Assembly (NCBI RefSeq): GCF_028583425.1
Contig: NC_072794.1
Span: forward strand, 31,617,232-31,681,231
Direction of reading: 5' to 3'
Length of the DNA: 64,000 nucleotides
Source: Eublepharis macularius
Taxonomy: Eukaryota; Chordata; Lepidosauria; Squamata; Eublepharidae
Shown piece after piece: positions 10,178 through 19,649 of this stretch (positions within the stretch are counted from its first letter, which is position 1; each line of letters begins with the position of its first letter). The position numbers and the translations under genes are program-made. The notes beneath the pieces were generated by a model. The model saw nothing but the letters and a program-made list of their open reading frames with translations, had not been told where the DNA came from and made no database searches.

Positions 10178-11532
10178 GTGTGTTGTGTTAGGATGTCTTG
10201 CATATTCAGGCATTGTGGCAGTGGAGGCCTTAAAATGATAGTGGCTTGGATCCTGCCTGAAGTCTCCACAGGCAGAAGTCCCTCAAAGACCCCTCAAAAT
10301 GCTACTCCTGGGGTATAGGGTGACCCCAGGAATAGCACAAGGGGAGTCAAAGGTCTGCCTCAGAAGTGGAGAATTGGTGAAAATCACCTCCTCCTTCTTT
10401 ATGTGACATTTTTAGGCAAGATCCAAGGCTATAAAATGGTAGTAACATTTTGTAGATAACACTAAAAACAGAGATTGAAGCTTTCAGCTTTACCTTTGGC
10501 ATAATTGGTTGAAAGCTTCCTAAGGCAGCCATTTTAACAAACCCGAGTAAACAGCATTAACAGGAAGGGAAGCCTTTTGCTTTCTTGTAAACACATCCCT
10601 GTGTCTAAAATATTTAAAAGTCTACCCAAGAACATTTGAAAATGTGAAAAGGCTATGATTAATGACAAGCCCTGAATCCAAGTTCCTTGCTGGGGAGTTT
10701 ACTCTCTCTTTCAATGGTCATCTTCTTGTATCCTTGTCTGGTGTCCAGAGATGCAGAGAACCATGGGAAAAGTAGTCCCAATAGTTATGAGCACCTCTGG
10801 ATACTGCTGTGCGTGCTTGTGTCAGCATCCTAAGTCTAACAGAGACTCTACTGCAACATCCAGTGTAATGCATAAGCTAGGGAGAAGGAAGAGGCTTAAA
10901 TAGCGAAATTCAGTAGGGGCGCAGTGGAGGTTAAGCAAAGTAATGTGCATTCCCTGAGTTATGTCCAAAGCACATGGCAGGAGGGGAGAGGATTCTACCC
11001 ATCATATAAGGATTTTCAGGATGTGCTGCACATAGCACAGTAGGCTGTGATCTTCCAAAGCAGGGGTCTTCAGCCTTTTCTGATCCCCTGGGACCCACCT
11101 TTTATCCCCAGGAGGCATGTGACCCACTGAGCTGCGAGCATATCACAGGAAATAACATGACAAAACAGTTACCTGACACTAGAGTCATATGATAGGAAAA
11201 GAACGAGCCCTGCATTTGCTCAAAAGACAGTCCATCCTCTTCATCTCTCTATCCTCCTTGTCCTCTCAGCTTGCATGCAGAGAGAGCCAGGATGTTGTTC
11301 CATGCATATGCACACTAACAACAAAAAGATGACTCTGTAGAGGCTTTCAGCCCAGCAGGTGGTGCTCCCCTAGGTTTGAAGACCGTTGCTCTAAAAGGTG
11401 GAGGGATTTAGTTTGTCTAATAATATGTTAGGTTTCTGATTTCTCTTTCTTGAAAACGTAGCTGTGCTATCCCAGTGTAATCTTCCAAATGTTTGTTTTT
11501 CTTCCTTTTTTTAAAAAAAAATCCATGTACAG
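10178..11532 (+). other. LAMC1: LAMC1 intron (1.36 kb)
   Basis: Intron with one recognisable item, a hAT-like remnant at 11063-11392. The remainder shows nothing I can identify. Confidence 0.8.
11063..11392. mobile_element. hAT-like DNA transposon remnant
   Basis: Begins CAGGGGTCTTCAGCCTTTTC and ends TTTGAAGACCGTTG. These form terminal inverted repeats (CAGGGGTCTTCA against CAACGGTCTTCA on the other strand) of the type seen in non-autonomous hAT/Charlie elements. The flanking 8 bp (TTCCAAAG and CTCTAAAA) match only 5 of 8, so the duplication has decayed. It has no coding capacity. Confidence 0.55.
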
Positions 11533-11682
11533 AAAGAAGCAAAGAAGATTAAGGAGGAAGCCAAAGAACTAGATCAGCTAATTAACAGGAAGCTGAAGAA
11601 TTATGAGGACCTTATCGAAGACATGAAAGGGAAAGAGCAGGAAGTGAAAAACCTTTTGGAGAAAGGAAAGACTGAACAGCAG
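11533..11682 (+). CDS. LAMC1: LAMC1 coding exon: coiled-coil domain
   Basis: A symmetrical exon of exactly 50 codons (phase 0 at both ends) after ATGTACAG. It encodes KEAKKIKEEAKELDQLINRK, then LKNYEDLIEDMKGKEQEVKN and LLEKGKTEQQ. These are highly charged heptads without cysteine, and EVKNLLEKGKTEQQ matches vertebrate gamma-1. The donor CAG|GTCAGT is strong. Because it is a whole number of codons, skipping it would leave the frame intact. Confidence 0.95.
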
Positions 11683-12008
11683 GTCAGTTGTATCAGTGAT
11701 GGAAGCCATAAAATATACCATTGCCGAGGTTATGCAGTTTGAGCAGTCTTGCATTTCTGACAGCCTGTTAACTTTGCAGAGGCATGGAGGCCAGATGTTC
11801 AGAACTCTTCAACAGTGTTGTTGAAGATAATGAATTCATGATGGGGGGGATATTTGCTGTGCCTGATTTGGAGGGCCAAGTGAGCTTCATCGCAGGGGGG
11901 AGAACTGGGTTGGGCTGTAACCCAGGATAAATGACCAGAAGATAAAGATGTGAAAGGGAAGGACAGGGCTGAAGGATTAAAAGGAGAAACAACAAAATGG
12001 AGATGGAA

Positions 12009-12630
12009 GGGCTTGTCGCTCAGCGACAGAGTACCTGCTTTGCATGCAGAAAATACCAGGCTCAGTTTCCAGTTAAGGGGATTGGGTGGTATTTTTTTTT
12101 TAATTTCTTTATTGGAAAAATTGTATTGTGAAAAACTCACTACAGAAGGTGACAAAATTCCACAATCAAGTTGCATAAAAATATACATTGCGTTATACCA
12201 ATCTTAATTAAGTTAACAAAATATAGTTAAAATAATGATGATTGCGAAAGGAATATAGCGAAACCTCGTTCTTTAAAAGTTTTTCCGATACCGGGTACCA
12301 CTTATTCAGGAAATTTGACTCTGACATAGGATACTCTCCTAACATCTGCTATTTTGTTGAAGGTTATATAATCCCACAGGCACATGTACCACTCCTTTAT
12401 CTCTGGTAACTGGGGGGCCTTCCAATGAGAGGCGGTTACTTTTTTAGCTACCAATAGTAGCGTTACCATTAAATTTTTTCTGTATATTAGGGATGTCTAA
12501 ATAAAGGGATTGGATAGTAGATAATGTAAGAGACCTTGATGTGAAATCCTGGAAAGCCACTACTGCCAGTCAGACTACAGAGTACTGACTTTGATAAACC
12601 AATGGTCTGATCCAATTTAAGGCATCTTTA
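12009..12630 (+). mobile_element. tRNA-derived SINE interrupted by an L1
   Basis: The head reads GGGCTTGTCGCTCAGCGACA, then GTACCTGCTTTGCATGCAGA, the tRNA-like 5' part of a widespread squamate SINE. The body resumes after the L1 with GTAGATAATGTAAGAGACCT, GCCACTACTGCCAGTCAGAC and TGATAAACCAATGGTCTGAT. The two halves join in order once the insertion is removed. Confidence 0.7.
12092..12502 (-). mobile_element. L1 LINE 3' end fragment (minus)
   Basis: Starts on the plus strand with a T run (the reverse of a poly(A) tail) followed by TTCTTTATTGG, then AT-rich 3' sequence. Read in reverse, the sequence from about 12290 is like the end of an L1 ORF2. It is flanked by a near duplication of 17 bp (12075-12091 and 12503-12519, 14 of 17 matching), as expected for target-primed insertion into the host SINE. 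Confidence 0.65.
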
Positions 12631-12885
12631 ATTAGATTGGCTGATGTCCCAAGCTTTGAGACCCTTTCAGAAGCATCATAAAACCTGCCTTTGGGGGCTT
12701 TTGTAAATATCACCGAAATAGATGAAGTCATGCTTTATTTTGCTTTTAGAAGCTGCTTGCATGCCTTTGCAGAGGTTGTAAATTGGAATAAGCCTTGCAT
12801 ATTTGATCGCTGAAGTGTGGCTAGATGGCTAGGCATTTGTGAAAAGGAAGGGAGCGTATGCTGACGTACTGGTGTGTTTGCATAG

Positions 12886-13000
12886 ACCGCTGATCAGCTG
12901 CTAGCTCGAGCAGATGCTGCCAAAGCGCTGGCCGAAGAAGCAGCCAGGAAGGGGAACAGCACACTCCAGGAGGCCAAAGACATTCTTGGCAATTTGAAAG
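12886..13000 (+). CDS. LAMC1: LAMC1 coding exon: coiled-coil domain
   Basis: This 115-bp exon after TTGCATAG encodes TADQLLARADAAKALAEEAA, then RKGNSTLQEAKDILGNLK and one base of Asp. The alanine-rich heptads and the DQLLARADAAKALAEEAA segment are diagnostic of gamma-1. The GNSTL part contains an NST sequon. The donor AAAG|GTAGGT leaves phase 1. Antisense open frames over this exon are shadows. Confidence 0.95.
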
Positions 13001-13849
13001 GTAGGTGGGTGTGACTTCTTGTTGAGTCATCTGTAGCTTGATATACTACCCTGTTTCCTTGCTGGGGAGTATTAGGAATGAATTGAAAACAAAATAGTCA
13101 ATATTATACTACTCTTGTAATATTATAGTACTCTTGTATAAATCAACGGCGCAGCCTCATTTTATTTATTATTTTTATTTAAGTCATTTATAGTTCATCT
13201 TTCTCACTGAGACTCAAGGTGGATTACATAGTGTGAGATTACGGCAGTCAGTATCAAGGACATTTCAATAAACAATTCTATAGGGTAAATAAATGCAAGT
13301 TTACAAAAACATAGCATTAGCAAAAAATCCAATACAGAGTTGAAGAAATGCTGAAACAGGGCATAAGCAATTCTAGGACTGAATTAGACTACATAGAACT
13401 ACCCAATAGGGTCATATTTAAAGCAATGGGTAGTACATAGAAGCACATACTTAAAGCAACAGGTAGTACATAAGGCAACATAGCGGTGAAGTTTGTAGTC
13501 CTAACTTGTTAGTGAAGCATCCCTTTGACACCACCTCCCTATAATACTTATCTGAGTAAAAAGCCATTTTGAATAATCCAGTTTTGCATTGTTTGCAGAA
13601 AGCCAGGAGAGTGGGGGCTCTCCTGATCTCAGGCAGGCCGTTCTGTAGGACAGGGGCTACCACAGAGAAGGCACAGATAATGGACAGCTGATATTTCACC
13701 CCTGTGCAAGTTGGCACTTGCAGGAGACCCTGTACAGATGAGCGAAGCTGCCATGTAGGAACATAGGGAGAGAGGTGGTCCTATAAGTATGCTGGACCAA
13801 GGCCATTAAGAGTTCTGTATGTGTTAGCCAATACCTTGATTGATGGATT

Positions 13850-14800
13850 GATTAGATTTTTAGCCCTCCTCCCCACAAGCAGGCTCAGGGTGGGTTACAA
13901 TCATAAATAAGGTACAATAGATAAAATCAATAAAATAACGTCTCAGTGCAAACATGAATATCAGCATTCCAGATGGGGCACCCTTCCCCCTTTCCCTGCC
14001 CACCATACACAAGGTAAGAAAAAGGTGGAGGTGTGAGTTGGTGAAACTCTAACTCCTAAGGCATGGCGGGGGGGGGGGGCAGATGGACCTTGAACTGAGC
14101 ATGGTAACTGATAGGTAGCCAATGGAGTGACTGCAGGATGGGAGTGATATTCATGCTCCTGTTCACTCCTGATAACAGCCGAGCCACAGCGTTTTGCACC
14201 AACTGGAGTCTCCTAGTTAACTTAGACGGGAGACCTATGTACAGTGCATTACAATAGTCAAGTCTTGATGCTACCATAGCATGATCCAAGTAGTCAAATC
14301 AGCACTGTCAAGGTAGGAATCCATCTTCCAGGCAAGAGTGAGGTTGTAGAAAGCATTTTTAGCAGCCACCTTAACTTGCTTTTCTAGCAATAGCGCTGGA
14401 TCCAATATGACCCGTAGGCTTTTAACTGATCTGCAGGGGTCAGACAAACTCTGTCGAAAGTGGGGAGTACAATGTCCTTTAGGATTTCTGCCTTCCCAAC
14501 AAGCATCACATCTGTCTTGTCTGGGTTCAGTTTCAATTTGTTCATTTTCATCCATTTGATCACAGCTGTCAGTGATCGAAGATTTCTACTGCAACCTGTG
14601 GGGACTTGGGTAGTGAGATATAGAGTTGGGTGTCATCTGCATATTGATGACATCCCACTCCATAGCTGCGAATGGGTTCTCCTAAAGGCTTTACATAGAG
14701 GTTGGATAACATTGGAGATAGGATTGCGCCCTGTGGAACCCTGCAAGATATTTCCCATTCTGGAGATAGCAGTGTGCAATTCTGGTCACCATATCTCAAA
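13850..14800 (-). pseudogene. L2-clade LINE reverse transcriptase remnant
   Basis: Read on the minus strand from about 14800 down, the broken frames give GVPQG-like (RVPQGAILSPMLSN), then VGCHQYADDTQLYISL, which holds the YADD polymerase motif. Next come TEPRQDRCD and LLEKQVKVAAKNAFYNL, and finally SRLDYCNALYIGLPSKLTRR with LQLVQNAVARLLSG and ITPILQSLHWLPI. This order is the palm-to-C-terminus part of an L2/CR1-group ORF2. Frame changes and lack of a 5' part show it is dead. Confidence 0.75.
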
Positions 14801-15212
14801 AAACGACTTTGCGGAGCTGGAAAAAGTACAGAAGAGGGTAACCAGAGGCTCAGCAGTTAGATATTGAAGGAGGGCAAACCTCCCCCTCTACCTGGAGATG
14901 GCCTCTAAGCTAAGTTACTTGTCCCTGAATTAATAAAACTTAACCCTAGATGTCACTGAGAGAATCCTGTGGTCTGGGCTGTACCATTTCAAATGGTCAG
15001 AGGGATGGGACACTCACATGGTTTCCCAGTGCTTTGGAAAGCAAGTCAGGACATTCTAGACTAGCCTTCCTAACATAATGTTTCTGTGTGGAGGAAATTC
15101 AGTCTGTGAGCGCCTCCACTTGAAATGCAATGCATCTGTTTGGCCACACTGTTGAAAATGGCACTGGACTAGATGAGCTTATGGTCTGATCCAGTGTGGC
15201 TCTCTTGCTCTT
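14755..15212 (+). mobile_element. CR1-like LINE 3' fragment
   Basis: The left part (GTGTGCAATTCTGGTCACCA, TATCTCAAAA, GGAGCTGGAAAAAGTACAGA) and the right part (TTTGGCCACACTGTTGAAAA, CTGGACTAGATGAGCTTATG, GTCTGATCCAGTGTGGCTCT) are the two ends of the 3' section of a CR1-type LINE, with the middle deleted or diverged. The family's 3' tail runs up to the LAMC1 acceptor. Confidence 0.6.
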
Positions 15213-15216
15213 CCAG

Positions 15217-15416
15217 ACTTTGACAAGCGTGTCAACGATAACAAGACAGCGGCTGAGGATGCCTTGAAAAAGATTCCTGCCATTACCCAGACCATCGCAG
15301 AGGCCAACAATAAGACACGGCAAGCTGAGCTGGCACTGGGCAACGCTGCTGCTGATGCCAGGGAAGCAAAGAACAGAGCAGATGATGCTGAGAAAATTGC
15401 CAATTCTGTACAGAAA
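15217..15416 (+). CDS. LAMC1: LAMC1 coding exon: coiled-coil domain I
   Basis: This 200-bp exon after GCTCTTCCAG encodes (D)FDKRVNDNKTAAEDALKK, then IPAITQTIAEANNKTRQAEL, ALGNAAADAREAKNRADDAE and KIANSVQK. NKT sequons are visible. It ends in phase 0 on AAA before GTGAGT. The acceptor lies directly against the 3' end of a CR1-like retroelement (see findings). Confidence 0.95.
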
Positions 15417-15445
15417 GTGAGTCAAGAAAAGTACTGGGGCGGGGG

Positions 15446-15605
15446 AGAGATAATGGTAGAGCACATGTTTTGTGTGTAGATGGTCCCAGGTTCTGTCTCT
15501 AGCATTTCCAAGTAGAGGATCTTAGATGGTCAAGTTAAGGGTAAGACCTCTGCGTGGAGAACTGCTACCAGTTTGAGTAAGCAATTCCAGCGGTCTGGTG
15601 TAGGA
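15446..15605 (+). mobile_element. tRNA-derived SINE in a 250-bp LAMC1 intron
   Basis: Blocks in order: GGTAGAGCACATGTTTTGTG (tRNA-like head), GGTCCCAGGTTCTGTCTC (B box region), GTAAGACCTCTGCGTGGAGA, GCTACCAGTTTGAGTAAGCA. This is the same family as 12009-12630. It occupies most of the intron between the exons ending at 15416 and starting at 15667. Confidence 0.65.
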
Positions 15606-15666
15606 GAGTTTCTGATCATTGTGCCCAGTTTATTCACTTGCTAGGTTTTTTTCTGCCAATCCCCAG

Positions 15667-15825
15667 AATGCCGCAACAGCGAAGGCAGATGCTGACAAGA
15701 CCTTCTCAACTGTCACCGAGCTGGACAAAGAAATGGATGACATGTTACAGCAGCTGCATGAAGCAGAGACAGAGCTGAGGAAGAAACAGGAAAGTGCAGA
15801 CCAAGATATGATGATGGCAGGAATG
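15667..15825 (+). CDS. LAMC1: LAMC1 coding exon: coiled-coil domain I
   Basis: A symmetrical exon of 53 codons after CAATCCCCAG. It encodes NAATAKADADKTFSTVTELD, then KEMDDMLQQLHEAETELRKK and QESADQDMMMAGM. The DQDMMMAGM run is strongly conserved in gamma-1. The donor ATG|GTGAGT is consensus. The intron before it is only 250 bp and mostly filled by a SINE. Confidence 0.95.
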
Positions 15826-16293
15826 GTGAGTGTGTTACTTTTTTTTTTAAGGTTTATTTTTATTGACATTTCAGGGCTTCCTCCAGTATAGGTTACATTG
15901 CATATTTTGTGTATATATGTAAAAGACCTGCTCTTACGAGTACGTTTATCGCTTTTCAAAAAAGAAAAATAGCAGTACAGGGCTGGATTTCATCATAGCA
16001 GTCCCTCACCAGTTAAGAACCATTTTTGTTTCTCTTCCACCCTCAAACCTTTCATTATCCAGCCAAAATGGCCCAGGATGGCTTTTACACACAGGCATGC
16101 ATCGTGTTATAATGCCTTCAGGGTCTAGCATCTATTGCAAATTGAACACCACAGATTGAATTGTTAATGAAATTTTCAGATTGCCTATACCTTTCAGCGT
16201 GGGTGGCCTGGGCATACTTTTGCAAATCTTTGGGCCACGTGTGTTCTAACTGGACTCATGCATTTCTTTGCATTTTGCCCTTTGATACCACAG
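15826..16293 (+). other. LAMC1: LAMC1 intron (468 bp)
   Basis: Starts with a T run and GGTTTATTTTTATTGACATT, which could be the reverse of an L1-type 3' end. Otherwise nothing is recognised. Confidence 0.75.
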
Positions 16294-16393
16294 GCTTCGC
16301 AAGCTGCTCAGGAAGCAGAAGACAATGCAAGGAAAGCCAAGAACTCTGTGAACAGCTTGCTCAATATGATCAATGACCTTCTTGGGAAATTAG
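16294..16393 (+). CDS. LAMC1: LAMC1 coding exon: coiled-coil domain I
   Basis: This 100-bp exon after GATACCACAG encodes ASQAAQEAEDNARKAKNSVN, then SLLNMINDLLGKL and one base of Gly. It continues the alanine- and leucine-rich helix close to the C-terminus of the chain. The donor TTAG|GTACGT gives phase 1, and the final exon supplies GG to complete Gly. The reading frame in which the exon sits is not the longest open frame of the region, so the exon is easy to miss. Confidence 0.94.
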
Positions 16394-18814
16394 GTACGTG
16401 TCCTCTTCTTGGGTCGCTGCTGTTGTAGAGTTCCACCCCTCTCAGCCTGAATGGGGTAGGCATATAGCTAGGGTGTATTGCCTGATGATAATCTTTTTTT
16501 TCTGCCGATGACTATCTGGTGCTCCATTAACTTTGAACCAGCTTATATCTTCCAGTGAATGGATGCTGACAGTCACCCGTGGTAATAAACACCAAAGAAC
16601 AGTGTAGTGAAGCCAAAATTGCAAAATGCTAATAAGCGCCACACAAACAAATTACGGATATTTGAAATACATAAATTCATACCATCATAATGTGATTCCA
16701 GATTACATGATATATAATTGCCTGTTTTAGAACCATGTATATTTCCAAATATTGTTATCACCAACTGTTTTCACATACTAATTGTTTTCACAACTGTTTA
16801 AAACTATATTAACATAAGATTATAACCATCAGACTCCAGTTTCACTAACCTGCATTTGCTATTAAAACAGCAAAGAATATTTTTCACATTGTAACTAGTC
16901 CTCAATCTTATGTTAATGCATGTCGTTTGGACATATATGTATATGTCATTTGGATTCCCACTTTGATTAAATGAATCGATATATTTCAAATAACCACAAA
17001 TTGTTTACAGCGTTGTACTTACTATCATTTTGTAATTTTGACAGTCACACATGAACAATTGACAATCATAGAAAAAACTGAATATTCACAACCTACGATA
17101 TATCCATGTTGAATGTTGATCACTTTAAATGTAATTAACTGTATTCACCAATGTTTGCCTCAAATAGAGGTAAGAAATGTTTTGGGACATTCTTGAATCT
17201 GGAGTTGTCAGTCCATGTCAACATTCAGCTGAATTTTCGAAATTGTCAGTAGACTGCATAGGTAAAGCTCTTCGTGAAGATAGGTTAGGGGTGTTGAATG
17301 CTTGAATATTCTCTAACAATAACAAAAAAGTATATTCTCTGCATGAAGAAAACTAGCATGCGTGTGAGAGAGATGTTCACCTACCTTCTTCCCTGTCACA
17401 CTATTTTTCCCTGTGCAAGGATTTTTGCTTTGTGCTTTTTTCTTGAATGAGTAGTCATATTTTCTACCACCATTTCCAACATGCTGAAGTGGGTCCAGTC
17501 CAGGAAATTTTTAATATTGTTAATATGAATCAATCAACCCACAATCCTGCATATTCTTCTAAAGAACAAGAAGTTCATTCCTCCATCATGTGACTTTAGA
17601 TATGATTATGAGGGCATTTCAACAGCAGTTTGCAATATAACACAACCTACTGTTTTGGGGTGGGGGGAGGTGAAGAATTACAATGAGTTAACACAGGTCT
17701 CTTCCATACATCAAAGCAGTTCTTTGGATATCCTAGAGCTGCACCCTCTCCTCCTCCCTTGTCCCCTACAGGTTCCCCAATGTTCCATATATTCTAGGGG
17801 GATCAAGACACAGAGACCAGGAGGGGACCGCACAGGCAAAGAGCGCCCTGCCCCTCCTTGCACAGTATACTTGTTTGCTGCACTGTTGCCCTCGCACCCA
17901 GTTTGGAAACATCCTCATTTAAATCCTTCACAATCCACTTTGTTTTTTGCTATCCTGAATAGTTTGATGTCATCTGCAAACTTGTCCACTTTGCTTGTCA
18001 CCTCTGAATAGCACAGACTGCAATACTATCGCTTGCTTTCCACCACTGTGAGGACTGTCCATTTACACTTACTCTCTGCTTCCTTTTTAATTAGTTTCCA
18101 GTCCCTAAGAAGGACTCATTCTCTCATCCCATCAACTTATTGTTGTACAGCTGTTGCCTTCTGTGATAAAGATGGAAATGTTACGCTGCAGTCTTGCCTG
18201 TATAGCAGCTTGTAAGAATGGCCCATGAGAGAAATTGTATAGGTTTATTTGTGAAAGCTGTGAATGCTCCTAAGTATGTGCTACGTACAAAAGTCAACAA
18301 GCAAATGGTTACATGGAAAATGTAGATAATGGAAAATTACTCAAGTCATACATAGTTCATACTGCACTGTCAGAAGATACTTCTCTACAGATATTGTATG
18401 TAAAGCCTGTTTTAAAATAGCCAAAATCATTGTTGAGTAATAGTCAAATACGCACAGTACTAATATTTTTTAACTTTACGATACATTAATTCACAAGCGT
18501 ATACTTTAGGAAATCTTGGATTGAGTACGAACTTTTGAGAATGGGTGGAAGTGTTCAGATTTAGTTATATTTTCAACAACTACTTGGATCTCAGATTAAA
18601 AATTTGGAATTAAACAATTTAGAGGAGTTGTTTCATGTCCTAGTTAGAGCTAATTTGTTATACTGGGAAATGGCAAGAGTACGAATGTCATTTTTATCCG
18701 GTAATTAATCCAGTCTCTTTCCATTCTGTAGTGGTTTGTGAATGGAATTCCATTCTGTCACAAACAACTGCATATTAAATGTCTTTCTTATTCTCTGTGT
18801 TGCTTGTTTTGCAG
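16394..18814 (+). other. LAMC1: LAMC1 last intron (2.4 kb), AT-rich
   Basis: Very AT-rich from about 16560 to 17600, with no family I can name. The rest shows nothing coding. It could contain old LINE tails. Confidence 0.75.
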
Positions 18815-19071
18815 GGGATCTAGAGACTGTGGACTTGAGTAAACTGGAGGAAATTGAACGTACCTTAAATACTGCCCAGAAACAGATGAGGGACAACGAT
18901 CTGGACAGGAAAGTGTCTGATCTAGAAAAGGCTGCTGAGAAGCAGGCCAGCGCCATTGCCGAATACAACAGGGACATTGACACCATCTTGAAAGACATTT
19001 CCAATCTAGAGGACATCAAGAACACATTGCCAACAGGCTGCTTTAACACCCCATCCATTGAGAAACCCTAA
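18815..19071 (+). CDS. LAMC1: LAMC1 terminal coding exon, C-terminus and stop
   Basis: The last coding exon, after TGTTTTGCAG, encodes (G)DLETVDLSKLEEIERTLN, the final heptads, and the tail LEDIKNTLPTGCFNTPSIEK-P, with TAA at 19069-19071. The cysteine in PTGCFN is the conserved one that links gamma to beta at the end of the long arm. The glutamate third from the C-terminus (E-K-P) is the residue known from gamma-1 biochemistry to be needed for integrin binding by laminins, and it is kept here. The coding part is 257 bp. The exon continues as 3' UTR. Confidence 0.96.
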
Positions 19072-19643
19072 GGGTGTGCTAAGGGCAGGGGGGCATCCCC
19101 TCAGTGACTGGTGGAGCAGATCTTTGGCCGTGGCGTGCCTTAATTCCTAAAATTACCTTCTTCAGGACCCCCACCACATCTCCTGATATAGCTCTCAGTT
19201 GTTGTTTCCCAAAGAGGGGGTGGGTGGGAAGCAAACTTCTGAATGAAAAGCAAATTAAGAATCTGTCTTTTGGGTATCATCAAAAGGGTTTTGAGACATA
19301 GCTATATATAATTTTCCTACTCAGACACACTCCACTTGATCCCTCTTTCTTGGAAAACACTCTCCTTCTAATTTACACAATGATGTGAAATACTCTAGAC
19401 TGTTGTACTGAACTGTAGAAGTGGTCATGGGAAACGGTGGGGGTGCAAACAAGCTTTCCCCCCCTTCATTCCTTTCTTCTGTCCTGTATCTCCCTCACCT
19501 TTTCTATCTCCACTAATTCTGTTTTCTTTTTTTTTTCTATGAAGGAAAAGGTTTGGCTACCAAAGTGTTCAATACTAATGGCCAGCATAGCCACATTTTG
19601 TAAGAAGCATCAGTGGCCTTCACAATAGCCACACATTAAAGAG

Positions 19644-19649
19644 AATAAA
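19644..19649 (+). terminator. LAMC1: Possible proximal poly(A) signal of LAMC1
   Basis: AATAAA about 570 bases after the LAMC1 stop codon. It could give a short 3' UTR isoform. No transcript evidence is available, and a GU-rich downstream element is not obvious. Confidence 0.35.

Larger units (their letters stand above)
11683..12885 (+). other. LAMC1: LAMC1 intron (1.2 kb) with nested retroelements
   Basis: Holds a tRNA-type SINE (12009-12630) interrupted by an L1 3' fragment (12092-12502). Open frames here are spurious. Confidence 0.8.
13001..15216 (+). other. LAMC1: LAMC1 intron (2.2 kb), mostly LINE sequence
   Basis: Contains minus-strand LINE 3' sequences (about 13150-13830), a minus-strand L2-type reverse transcriptase remnant (about 13850-14800), a G13 run near 14069-14081, and a plus-strand CR1-like fragment ending at the acceptor. 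Confidence 0.75.
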
